NCBI RefSeq assembly: GCF_037975245.1
Contig: NC_092565.1
Coordinates: 3,111,499 to 3,175,498 of the forward strand
Direction: 5' to 3'
DNA length: 64,000 bases
Source of the DNA: Apostichopus japonicus
Lineage: Eukaryota > Echinodermata > Holothuroidea > Aspidochirotida > Stichopodidae
Shown here: positions 50,331-62,958 of the stretch, in pieces
How positions within the stretch are numbered: the first letter of the stretch is position 1
Layout: every line of letters starts with the position of its first letter
The notes under the pieces: generated by a model
What the model saw: only the letters and a program-made list of their open reading frames with translations
What the model was told of the DNA's origin: nothing
Database searches by the model: none
Made by a program: the position numbers and the translations under genes

Positions 50331-53300
50331 ATAGTGACAAAAGAAAAGAAATGAAGAAAGGACATGCAACCTTTTTCTAACGTTTGTTAAGCAGACATCA
50401 TATTTTCTGGAGTACATACCATATAACAATAAAATATCTATCGCTCGTAATAGCGGCGTTGACCGTCGATAAATTATTGCATTATTTGGTAACAAACATA
50501 CTTCTTAACCAACCATAAAAATCGCACCCATCGGACAAATTTTTAATTGCTTAAAATTACCAACACGTTTTACGTCATCAAGTCACTTTTATTAGCAAAG
50601 TAAAATGTCAAAGACCTTTCTCACAAGTTTAATCTGTATGAACAAGTGTCGTATGATCTTTTAAATTTGAACATAAGTTGAACATCAACGTTTTTCACTT
50701 ATATTTAGAAATTTAATGACAGAACAAAAAGAAGATAAAAAGAAAAGAAAACAGTTTTGATGTTTGCAGCCAGTTAACACGCCCTCACACGGTGAAAACA
50801 TTCGACTTTGCTTGTGCTTCATGTTACAATCATGCTATCATGAAGTATATACCTCATTGTTTTAAATTCAAACCAGATACGTATCAGCGATTATCCCCCC
50901 AAAATGGAAAATGGAACCTAACTTTAAAGTCTTAATATGCCTCAGATATGTACCATTGACTTCTGAAAGTTTTTTTTTGGTAGGGGAAATCCCAGACCAC
51001 TCTGCACGTGATTCGGCTTCAACGACCACAAGACCATAAACTCTCCTGGTAAAATAACCGTGAAAATAACCGATTTAGCTAACTGCGTTGAAGGGCATGT
51101 TATTCAAGGGTGGAGTTAATAAGGTAGCTCAAAGTTGATCAATTCAGTTGATATGCATGGGAAGTTGAGTGCCGACTATATACTTAACAAGTGTAACTGG
51201 ATCAGTACGGTATGGATATTAAAATCTCGGGCGGATCTAGGATAATATGAATGAGGTTTTTTTTTCTCAAATCTTTTCTTTTGCCCTGGGTCCCTTGGAG
51301 GCGACTCCGATGTAAAGGGGGGGGGGGGGTCTGCGGTTCTCGCCAAGAACAAATTACAATTTTGGACATCAACTGCTGTTACAGGGGGTACAACCCTTCC
51401 CCCACCCTTCTACACCGCCTTGACCGCCCCTGGGGATAACATGGATTCAAACATGAATTGCAGGTTCAAAGTTATCTTTAAATGATGCAAATTAAAGTGC
51501 CTAAAATGTCATATAAGTGAAAATTTGGAGAAAAAATTATGTTATTAAACATTTTTATTAAATCAATAAAGAATATAGGCTATATTTACCTTGATACTCT
51601 GTTTTAGCTATATTCCTGAAATGATCGACCAGTGACTTCCAATTTGCAGTTGCAATGAGAGGTCGGCAAACTCATTAAGTTACAGTAATCTTATCAATTT
51701 ATCGAATGAAAGTAATAAAACGATGCTGCTTATAGAGGCAAATGATTGGCCCAGGAGTGTGCGATACTGTCCTGTAAGCTGTCGTTTGTAATATCGACCT
51801 TTGGAAGATATCAAATCAAGTCCGTGTGTGCTTACAGTGTTGCTGGCAAATCAACACACACGAACACTAGCGAATTTAATCACACAAACTTCTTTCCAGT
51901 CCAAGGCATATTTATATTATTTCAACAATAAATGGTAAACTCGGTTAGCGCAACGCTTACCTCCCCCGGGTCCTTCAAATAATAATAATAATAAAAATAA
52001 AAATAATAATAAAAATAATAATAAAAATAAAAATAATGATAAAAAATAATAATAACAACAATAACAATAACAATAATACTAGTAATAACAATAACAACAA
52101 CAAAAACAATAATACTAATAATACTGAAAATATTAAAAAATAATACAAAATACAAACGAGTATAAAATAACGACAGTGAAAAAGAAACAGAAAATAAATT
52201 ACAATAGTATAAAAAAAATAGCGCAAGGGACAATCGATTAAATAGAGAATAAAAATCATGAGACATAAATAAAAGTCCTTAATTGATATAAGATTTAAAC
52301 GCAACCCGAATAACGATTTTCTTGCTTATATGACAAATAACAAATAGTCCATTGCATTTAAGTTAGAAGTGCATGGAGCCATATCATATTCATAACTCAT
52401 AAAATGTATTCGAGTCCGGACTAGTTACAACCATGACGCCGCAGTGGAGCGATCCAAGAAGCCAATTCGACTAGAGTTTTGAATTGCTGGTCCTCAGCCA
52501 GGCGTGACCAAACTTTAGATGAGCTCGTGATGACTCTTCTAATTTAAAAGGAAAAGGAGATTAGAAATATATTCCTAGAATATTCAAATGTTTATTTCAC
52601 ATGTATACAAGTTAATTGTTTTGAGAATACTTATTTCCAAATATGACTTATCAAATACATTTAAATAACGTTGAATGTCTTCGTAGAAATGCTTCAAACT
52701 TGACTTCGAGGAATTTCAGCTTGTAAATACTGTTAGATATAGCAGAACGTGAGAATGACGTCATACAAAATGGCGCCGTTACTTCTTGCGGCTGTTTGTT
52801 AGTATGTTGCGTAATCGTTCACTATGCCAGTCGATTGAATTTTTATTATGTAGTGTCAGTCCGTGTCTTCGTTTTACTTTACCGTATAAATACATTATAA
52901 AAGTGATCATACTTTATTTCACCTTGAAAGATGACTTTATAGTCACAGAGAAATTATGTTGATATGCTACGGACCACTAATATGTTACGGTCCTCTAGAA
53001 AGACTTCCATCCGTGCAGGTGACACTTTTTGCGACCTTTTAGTTTTTTGAGTAAATATTCATAAATATCAGAAGAGTTCATCAATCAAACTGACTGATAA
53101 ATATATACAATGTCTATTATACATTCAAAAAGGTCAGCTCCTCAGAAAAACTTGACCCAAACAAAATCGATTTTATTCCCTGAAATAAGGTGTTCTTCGC
53201 AATACATTACAAAGTTGTCTTGGAAAAGTGCATGTCGCGGGATTTTAACTTGTGGGATCTCTGGTTTTTTGACAACAATTGACATTGACAATCAGACCTG

Positions 53301-53516
53301 GACTAAAGAGATGATGTCATTCTTTGCATGTGACACAAAGAAACGTTACCGATTCCATTAGTTTAGCTAATCATCGTCTAGCATCATGTTTTTTTCTCTA
53401 GAGTAAGGCAAACTATGTCATCAAAACATGAACTAGCATTGTTCGATACACGTGGCAATTGCCTTTAGTGGAAATAACGACCTTCTTTACCGGTTTCGAA
53501 CATCTGGACAATCAAC
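50331..53516. other. Gene-free spacer with AAT-rich tract
   Basis: No supported gene. A compound (AAT/AAC)n stretch lies at about 51978-52140, a G run near 51318 and other low-complexity sequence. Confidence 0.55.
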
Positions 53517-53661
53517 GTCCATAGCCTAGTGGTTAGGGTGTCCGCGTACAAAGCGGGAGGCCCGGGTTCGAATCCCGGTGGAGGCTGGAGGTTTTTTCAC
53601 TGTTCTGGATTTTCCAACTTACTACAATCTCATGATAGAGATAGATATGTATATATATGTA

Positions 53662-53738
<77 letters not shown>
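53517..53738 (+). mobile_element. tRNA-derived SINE with (TA)n tail
   Basis: The head 53517-53585 resembles a tRNA: TAGCCTAGTGGTTAGG (A box), the anticodon-type stem TCCGC-GTACAAA-GCGGG, and the T arm CCCGG-GTTCGAAT-CCCGG with a perfect B box. The acceptor ends GTCCATA / TGGAGGC pair poorly and the loop gives anticodon ACA, which is not a normal animal tRNA. A ~60-bp body and (TA)n at about 53648-53738 follow, so SINE is more likely than a working gene. Confidence 0.75.
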
Positions 53739-53741
<3 letters not shown>

Positions 53742-54853
53742 GCCAAGTGAAATTATAACTGTTTCAGCGTAACACTGTATTGTGAATACTATGGTTCATT
53801 GTACCACTCAAAAAGCTGTATATATATTCAACAACAAAATTATCGTTATTGATGCGATAATTACGAAATTTTCTTTCAGTTGTCAAAATAGCAAATGGAT
53901 AAATTTGGTCTTTTGCTCAACGTGAGGACAAATTTTCCTTTCGATAGCTGTCTGCAAGTGAACGTAAAAATGTCAAGATATTGGTGCCACCGCTTACATA
54001 AACACGAACATAGGGTTGACCCGTTTCTTAACCCAGACCTTCAACGATATCTCTTGTTTACAGATTGCTTATTGTTATGAGAACGGTCACTTCCAGAACG
54101 CATTCTTGCACGATTTAAGGTAACTTTTTCACTTTTAAGGTAAATATGCCATAATTCACTCAGAAATAGACGATCAATTCCAACCACGGATTAAAGTGGA
54201 CCGACTCTACTTTTAGAAGAAACTGAGATAAAAGAAAACGTTAAACTAGAATTATTAGTTATATTTAAACCCAAGACGCGTCTGTTTAGAATTACAGAAT
54301 TATTAATTCCTAAAATGTGTGAACCACGTCATAACTATAGGAATTAAACGCTGTTTAAATTAAATTAAAAGCAACAACTCAGTATTTGATGATACGTTTT
54401 ACTTTGACCATCGACATGAAGTACATATATATACAGATGATATAACAGGTGCGTGGGCATGTTGTTCGGGCTAGGGTGGGAGGAGTAATGTTGTTCTGGT
54501 GAGGGGGTGGGAGGGGAATGTTGTTCTGGTGAGGGGGTGGGAGGTGGACATGGGATAATCTGGAAGAAACAATTTAATTTAAAAGGCTTAAAAAAAATGG
54601 ATATAACGAGTCACTCATATACCTTAGCGATTGAGTATATTCGAATAAACACCAGCCCATGCCACCATATAAATACACGATAAACAAAACACAAACGGAC
54701 ATTATTAGTGTAACTATGCAAGAAATATGGCAGAACTCCAACTGCAATGTATATTTCTGTTGGTGGAGGCGGGGGGGGGGGGCTGGGGATGGGGATGGGG
54801 GTGAGAGCGGTGAGGAAGTAGTTGGGTCCTGGCAACATCATTACATGTATTCT

Positions 54854-55992
54854 AGACATCTTTAAATGTATTTTCTAGACATCCCTAAATGTATATTCTA
54901 GACATCTCTAAATGTATATTCTAGACATCTCTAAATGTATATTCTAGACATCTCTAAATGTATATTCTAGACATCTCTAAATGTATATTCTAGACATCTC
55001 TAAATGTATTTTCTTGACATCTCTAAATGTATATTCTAGATATCTCTAAATGTATATTCTAGACATCTCTAAATGTATATTCTAGACATCTCTAAATGTA
55101 TATTCTAGACATCTCTAAATGTATATTCTAGACATCTCTAAATGTATATTCTAGACATCTCTAAATGAATATTCTAGACATCTTTAAATGTATATTCTAG
55201 ACATCTCTAAATGTATATTCTAGACATCTCTAAATGTATATTCTAGACATCTCTAAATGTATATTCTAGACATATCTAAATGTATATTCTAGACATCTCT
55301 AAATGTATATTCTAGACATCTCTAAATGTATATTCTAGACATCTCTAAATGTATATTCTAGACATATCTAAATGTATTTTCTAGACATCTCTAAATGTAT
55401 ATTCTAGACATCTCTAAATGTATTTTCTAGACATCTCTAAATGTATATTCTAGACATCTCTAAATGTATATTCTAGACATCTCTAAATGTATATTCTAGA
55501 CATCTCTAAATGTATATTCTAGACATCTCTAAATGTATATTCTAGACATCTCTAAATGTATATTCTAGACATATCTAAATGTATTTTCTAGACATCTCTA
55601 AATGTATATTCTAGACATCTCTAAATGTATTTTCTAGACATCTCTAAATGTATATTCTAGACATCTCTAAATGTATATTCTAGACATATCTAAATGTATA
55701 TTCTAGACATCTCTAAATGTATTTTCTAGACATCTCTAAATGTATATTCTAGACATCTCTAAATGTATTTTCTAGACATCTCTAAATGTATATTCTAGAC
55801 ATCTCTAAATGTATATTCTAGACATCTCTAAATGTATATTCTAGACATCTCTAAATGTATATTCTAGACATCTCTAAATGTATTTTCTAGACATCTCTAA
55901 ATGTATTTTCTAGACATCTCTAAATGTATTTTCTAGACATCTCTAAATGTATTTTCTAGACATCTCTAAATGTATATTCTAGACATCTCTAT
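54854..55992. repeat. 23-bp minisatellite, about 49 copies
   Basis: The unit GACATCTCTAAATGTATATT + CTA repeats across 1.14 kb. Variants are TATTTT for TATATT, and CATATC for CATCTC. The variant order recurs in blocks (for example near 55360-55430 and 55570-55640), suggesting multi-unit duplication. Nearly every unit junction makes TCTAGA. Confidence 0.97.
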
Positions 55993-58200
55993 AGTACATT
56001 CTTAATAGAAAATCCAGTATTGTATTTGTCATTCAAATATCGTCCATGCGACCTCAGTCACTTTCATTCATGAAGGTATAAATATAAGGAACGAATAATC
56101 TTTTAGGTCACTGAATTAATTGTATTGTTTTCTATTTTTACCTCTCGTACTTTTCTCCTTTGTTATTTCATTCATATGATTTAATACGATTGTGTCATTT
56201 TCAAGATTAGGCTACGCGAACCTTTACTTATTTCTGTCCATTTTCGCAGAACTCAAAATAACATTTCAAAGTATGCGAGAGTATCCTTATCAATCAAGCA
56301 AGGCCTTCACATAAATTTGATAACTTTCTTCTTTTGGTTTTATTTCACGAATCAACTTACTAAAAGGTCTCATAAATTTATCTTGACCTGTATCACAGAT
56401 GTAGAGCTAAAAGTTTAGATATAAATTTTTAAAATCATAACAAATTGAATGGATATTAAAAGATTTATTAAAAGCCTCCGAGTTTCGTACTAAAGCCATT
56501 GTAGTACGGGGGTACGAATTGTATATATATATTCCCAAAAAACGTCGGGCTAAAATGACTATAATTCACTTCAGCGATATCCATAACTGCATTCTTTGTG
56601 AATCTTTTTTTCAAGTTTAGTCGTTGTTGGGTTTAAGCCAATACCGTACTAGTTCTCTGACACTGTTTCGTAAACTTTACGAGGGCAGTGAAGTAAAGTT
56701 GGCAATGTTTTATCAGCTTTCACAGATCGTGCCAATTATACGAGAATATGCTTTGCAAAGTATTTTCAGTCAATTATTCCGACAGTCTCTATACAATCAT
56801 ATCCTAAACGTACACTAATACTCTACCCCCTCCGCCCCTCCCCCTCCCCTCCCCTCCCCTCCCCTCCCCTCCCCCTCCCCTCCCCTCCCCTCCCCAAACC
56901 AATGGGGGTTCTATATGGCAGGGGCATTGATAATTGGGACAGAGGGGGTAGTGACCCCAACGGGGAGGGGGGGGGGCAAAAGTAAGGCTTTTTCAGACCA
57001 ATAATTATTAGTGGATGTACACTACGCAAAACAATATATACGATAGTTGCAATAGTTTTGTGTTCAGTGATCTAACCAGTAATTATTAATATTTTAAACA
57101 CCTGTATGGAATAATAATCTTCGAACAGCTTGTTTAAACGTCATACACATCGTGCAGCCTATAAGACGTGCCTGAGTCAAGTGACATTAGTGTTAGAAAT
57201 ATATATTGTTCTGAAATAAATGCAAATACAGGAGTATATTTCAACCCCTCCCCCCAACCCCCGCCCACCACCACCACCCCTCGAAGCTTTTGTAACTATA
57301 GAGATGCGATCCACGTCAGTGTTTGATCCTCCAGCAGGGTCAAAGAGAGTGTCAGAGTATTTCATACAGGCTGCCTCATAATCTGTAAATATAATAAGTT
57401 TTCGACCGTTTTTCTGAAAAGTTCGATAAAAAGTCATATTTTCAACATATTAAGTCAAACTTTTGCAGCAAACACCGAAATCGTGCAATATGTTATGGAT
57501 GTCGACCGTTTGCTACCCAAAGTTGCATACTTTACCCTTACTTAGTAACACTTTCATCCTGAAGTTCAAGAGAATTTGACACTTATGAGAATGAATAGTT
57601 AATTTAAAGTTTAAGGTAAATATTTACAATTTCGTGGAAAATGTGGAACTTTTCGAGGATATAGATGGAAGTATGAATCATGGTAAAGGTGAGGGTAAAC
57701 TACTGTTAAAAAAAAAACAAGAAGTTTAAACGTCTCTCAACTGATCACATATGCGATGTGTGTATCACTTATTCAGCCCCCAGTTATTCAGCCCCCAGGC
57801 TTGAATTTTTCAACAATTTTATACAAGTGATATAATGGAAAAGTTGATATGATAAAACAGGGAGAGTTATATTAACTAAATAGATAACGTATCCTACAAT
57901 GTATGTACCTCTCCGTCAATCACGCTCCGGATGAGTGTAGGCTGACAGTTTTCCAGTCAACCTAAAATGGAATTCGGCAAAATGATTTCGGTTAATCACA
58001 TTATAGCAGGTACGTGGAGTTATTCAACGTTAACCTTTCAACTTTAAGTACATTCTTCATTTCGCAATAACAGACGGTATTGAAATCAGAGCGATAACTT
58101 ATGGTTTGTAAGTCATTAATTACGTCACAAAAGAGACATTCATGACACATTGGTGTTTAACAGATATGGAAATCTTGAAATCACACAACAACAGTAAAAA
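55993..58200. other. Gene-free spacer
   Basis: No gene seen. It contains a (CCCCT)n-like tract at 56823-56895 and a C-rich stretch near 57245-57285. Confidence 0.55.
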
Positions 58201-58204
58201 ATAA

Positions 58205-58712
<508 letters not shown>

Positions 58713-59709
58713 CTTTATTCCCAAAGAGTGTAGTACTCAGGACAATCAATCTTTAAAAGATGCACAAGATTGAAATCTTGTCAATGTTAGGTCTTAACCT
58801 TTCAGTCTGTGTGTTCACTCTTATTATATAAATTTGCAAGAATTTACTCTGAGGATAACATTGAAAACATTCACAATATTATTGCGTTATAGTAACCGTT
58901 ATATATGCGACCCTGAGTCACAACTTTATAAACTATCACATAGTAAAGACTCGGGACCATCTAATAAATAATTTTCCTCTTTATACCATTTGACATTATA
59001 TACCACTTTAATTCTTGTTTCAATAAGTAAACGCCGTTTGTGGAGCACAGGTCAAAGAGAGAAATATCAATGCACCATATAGTATATATTAAGTAAACCT
59101 GTAAATCAGAAGAGCTGTAAACTTGAAATTGACAGAAGCTGTTACGATTTGATGCTTATCGAGATGTGTTTGGTACTAGTTGGTTGATGGATGAACAGGT
59201 TAATAGATGCATTCATCCATCTTTAAACATTCATAGAACTCGATAGAGAGGGACACGTACAGACAAGACGAAGTACCATGGAACTTAACAACAGCTTCAT
59301 AGACCCAATTTTTCCCATTCAAATGTCTTGAGAAGAAGAGTCGGGGAAAGGGGGGAAATCAGGTCGGTAGCCAGGCCGGAACACATGTGACCGCCCCCCC
59401 TCCCCTTGCAGAATACTGAGTCCCCCCACCAAAGCAAACAATTTTGTATCACTATCATGTTTACAGAGCTTGTTAAGTTACACGCACGAATATTGCGTCA
59501 CTACCTAAATTCCTTGTTGCCCCTCCAACACACAATTCTTGACTACACTAGCCTGGGGGATTTGTGTGGAAGTAGACGTCTTTCGCCTATAGAGAATGCC
59601 ACACAGCTTCAACAAACATGGCTGGATAAGAATAAGGACTTGCACGTAGTTTTAAGCGACACGGATTGAGCAGACTTGCAAGCGCACTCAGAAATGAAAC
59701 TATATTCAT
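58713..59709. other. Gene-free spacer
   Basis: No supported gene. A possible element end with C- and G-rich runs (CAGGTCGGTAGCCAGG...CCGCCCCCCC) lies near 59360-59430, without a partner found. Confidence 0.5.
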
Positions 59710-59870
59710 CAGGCGCGTATCCAGGATTTTCTAACCCGGGGGGCGCGAATTACTATCTAAGCGGAGCGCCACCATCGGTTGGCGCGCAGCGTACAAGAAA
59801 ATTTCTGGTTTTGATACCCCCCAGCCCCAGATCACCGGAAATGGCACTTTTCGGGCTTGAAAATGACCAA
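59710..59870 (-). mobile_element. Terminal fragment of hAT-like element with shared module
   Basis: It starts CAGGCGCGTATCCAGG, then ACCCGGGGGGCGCG, then the shared module in inverse orientation (TATCTAAGCGGAGCGCC...GGTTGGCGCG, then CCGGAAATGGCACTT). A matching inverted end (GGATACGCGCCTG) lies at 61590-61602. The flanks share only TTCAT, so a single 1.9-kb element is possible but unproven. Confidence 0.5.
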
Positions 59871-60378
59871 CCAGATGTACACTTTTTGCCTGAGAACCAA
59901 GTATTTCCCAATAGTTTTTTTTTTCTCCATCCATAACCTTTTTGAAGATTGTCACTAGTCACACATCATGTTCGACCTCATCGTCCTGTGGATCATTGCT
60001 TTTGTAGGTGATTCTACGTCGCGGCCCACAATACCCGACAGCCCCACTTTTGAAGGTTTTAAGCCCATTATTTGTTCAGAATTTGAAAATTCACATTTCT
60101 CGTGAATAAACTCACTTCAAAACATACCAATAATGCAAAAAAATTCATCTATGGAAAACCAATATAGAAAAACCTCATTGAACCCCTAACAGACCGGCAA
60201 AAATTGCACGAGTAGAGGGAAGTATGATGAAGAGTGTTGGTCAGGAAATTTTCGAAAATTCAGACACAGTTCATTTATTGGTGTACAAATATTAAAACCT
60301 CTTATAACGGCTATTATAAAACTTCGTTGAGGAAATGAAACAAATGCTAGATATTTCCGAAACCGAACACTACACACA

Positions 60379-60821
60379 TAGGCGTAGGAGGCGGGGGGGG
60401 GGGCTGCAACCCCCCCCCCAATATTTTTTCTAAAAATTCGGGCAATATGCTGAGAATTTTTCGGGCACCTACTGAAAGAAAAATAAATTGCAATACATAG
60501 CTACATCTAAAGGAAATGAATTAAAAATCATCTCCTTAGCCATTACTAATGTAAGAGAGAGTTTTGACATAATTGGACCTCCATGCTTTTTCTCCATCTG
60601 CATAAGACATTTTGTTGTTTACATTAGCATCCCGCGGTGTACTGCGCAACTTTCACGGATCGTACGGTACACGATAGCATGCGATGTAATAACCGATGCT
60701 TCTTACATGATATTGACATTCACATGTTGAACGAGCGCGGAGCGCGCGAAAAATGTTGGTTATATTTTTCGGGCAAGACGTTACAGCTTCCCAAATCAAA
60801 TTGGGCTGCTTCGCCTTTGAC
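60379..60821. mobile_element. Candidate hAT-like MITE
   Basis: Flanked by TACACACA at 60371-60378 and 60822-60829. The left end TAGGCGTAGGAGGCGGGG is followed by complementary G and C runs. The right-end complement (AGGCGAAGCAGCCC) is only loosely similar. The duplication is low-complexity, so chance is possible. Confidence 0.5.
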
Positions 60822-60918
60822 TACACACACAGACAGTTTTGAAGCTGTTCATCCTGGAACGCAATTTTCATGCTCACTGATATGATTTGATATCTGCTGT
60901 TTGCTTGACAAATTCGAA

Positions 60919-61080
60919 CAGGCGCGTAGCGAGGAATTTGCCAAGGGAGGGGCGAAGTCTGTAGGCAAACTATCTAAGCGTAGCGCCACCATGGGTTGGC
61001 GCGAAGCGTACAAGAAAATTTTGGCCGAAAAGGCCGCCCAGATCGCTGGAAATGACACTTCCCAGGCCTTGTTAGTTGTA
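60919..61080 (-). mobile_element. hAT-like terminal fragment with shared module
   Basis: CAGGCGCGTAGCGAGGAATT at 60919, then the module in inverse orientation (CTATCTAAGCGTAGCGCC...TTGGCGCG, then AATGACACTTCCC). A loosely similar inverted end lies at 61329-61348 (complement CAGTGACGGATCGAGG), but the 8-bp flanks do not match. Confidence 0.45.
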
Positions 61081-61429
61081 TCTAAGCATTTTCTATTTTG
61101 AAATTACTAGCGATATCATAAAAAATATGCTCATGTGGTCGCCCCCTTCCCGAAATGCGTCATGTTCCCCGACGACTCGGTCGAGTTCGAGACCAGCCAC
61201 AGTTGGTTTCAAAGCACAATTCTACAATTGTTTAAGGCGTCCATACACACACACACGCGTGATGATAGACCATATATCGTATATATATAGATACATTAAG
61301 GGGTAGGGTGAGGCGCACGCCCCTCCCGAAATCCTCGATCCGTCACTGGCTACCCTGTGTATATAATAGGGATCAGCGCTATAATGATGTCACTGTTCCT
61401 CGTTCTCTTCCCGGTGTCTTGGCGTTTTT

Positions 61430-61560
61430 CTTTTACTCCCTCCTTTTCTCCTTTTTCTCTCTTTCTTCTTTTTCTTTTCCCTTTCTTCCTCTCCTCCTCC
61501 CCTTTTTTCCCCTTTTTTTCCCTTTTTTCTTCTTTTTTTTCTCTCCTCTTTCTCTTACCC
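61430..61560. repeat. Polypyrimidine tract
   Basis: About 130 bp almost wholly C and T (CCTTTTTCTC-type). Open frames through it are low-complexity. It runs into ACCCGGGGGGCGCGCGCCCC, part of the element end at 61602. Confidence 0.9.
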
Positions 61561-62587
61561 GGGGGGCGCGCGCCCCCAACGCCCCCCCTGGATACGCGCC
61601 TGTTCATGCAAGACTAGTCTGCATATCAACAGTTTCCGAAACACACCTACAAAGATCTGAGGAATCTTTACTTCTATCCAAGAGGCAAAAAGCTTTGCTG
61701 CTTCAGCTTCTTCTAGCCAAAACAGCAAACCTATACTCGATTATTTAACTCAAACCAGCGTAAAGTTTCAGTTCTTATATCTGTACTGGTATAGTGAAGC
61801 CAGGGAATGAGGGTGGGGGTGGGGGGGAGATGGGGATTATACATCGTATACTATCTTAGCTAATATCTATTGATACTGTAAACATAATCACAGGTTAAAA
61901 ATGGACTTCTATTAATACAAATTGGTCACCATATCAACCTTCGGTAACAAAGCATTGTCTTCCATATTGCACGAGTCAAACGACGGATCCTTTGATGCAA
62001 CATGAGCAGAGTATATAAAAGACAAGAACCTCTTGAAAAGTGTGTGAAAGGTCCTATGTTATAGTCTCCTATATTTAGTACACACTTATACGAAAAGGAA
62101 TCAAGAGTTTGGTACAAATGGACCTCAACCCTCGTTTAGTCAAAAGGGACTTCTGCTTAATCCAATAAAGCAGGCTCCTGGTCTTGAAGACTAGTAAACA
62201 ATAAACACAGAGAGTCAACAGACAGACGCTAAACTTGAGGAGTTTAATAAATATAATAAAATATGATTACATATTATAAAATATGTCAATAAGGATTTAA
62301 CGATATGTAGACAATGATATACGTGCGTTACTAAGGAAAGCGTGATGGAGATGCAAGTCTGTAGTGCTAAGATATTTATAACTGCCTTCATTGATAGATA
62401 CAGTAAATATCATCTGTTTAAGGTTTTTTAGGGTGCGTCATAACCAGTAGCTGGGTTGGTTCTTCAAAATTATCAGTTAATGATACTATCGTTAAATACT
62501 ATTTTAGTACGTGATGGAAATACACCACGTTAATATCAAGATATTCAATAAGATATCATACAAATTAAGTGATGAAATAGTGTAAAG

Positions 62588-62950
62588 CAAGGGCGTAGGA
62601 ACCGGGGGCTGGGGGGCGCCAGCCCCCCAGTGAAAAATGTTGAGGGGCGGAAGTATCATTCCGCCCCCCCCCCCCCCCGCTTCGCAAGTCTGAAAACCCC
62701 TTTTTCATTTCGAAATGAGAAAAAAATCTTATTTGGAGCACCAAATTGCATCTAAGGCCAGGTGAAAATACAAAATTAAGTTTACAAAATGGAGTGGGTG
62801 TTGAAGTGTGCTATATTGCACCAAATTGCATCTGAGGCCACCTGGAAATGCAAAAAATTCCAAAGGGACACCCACTCCCCTTAGACCCCTCCCCCAGGCC
62901 GGCCATCAGTCTTCAGCCCCACCACTCAAAAGGACCTTCCTACGCCACTG
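62588..62950. mobile_element. hAT-type MITE with perfect target-site duplication
   Basis: 363 bp flanked by GTGTAAAG at 62580-62587 and 62951-62958. Ends CAAGGGCGTAGGAACC and (inverted right end) CAGTGGCGTAGGAAGG. Complementary G-rich and C-rich blocks (GGGGGCTGGGGGGCGCC, AGCCCCCCAG) lie just inside the left end. An internal ~30-bp phrase (CACCAAATTGCATCT) is repeated. No coding capacity. Confidence 0.9.
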
Positions 62951-62958
62951 GTGTAAAG

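Noticed and set aside
49512-50495. Long Phe/Leu-rich and Lys/Glu-rich open frames
   Set aside because: Products of the GAAAA array on the two strands.
51230-51435. hAT-like element between GGGCGGATCTAGG and ACCGCCCCTGG
   Set aside because: The ends are loosely inverted but no 8-bp duplication could be found.
53517-53585. Functional tRNA-Cys
   Set aside because: The T and anticodon arms are good but the acceptor arm pairs poorly, the anticodon ACA is not a normal animal Cys anticodon, and a SINE body with (TA)n follows.
54854-55992. CRISPR-like array
   Set aside because: Head-to-tail 23-bp units without spacers; eukaryotic minisatellite.
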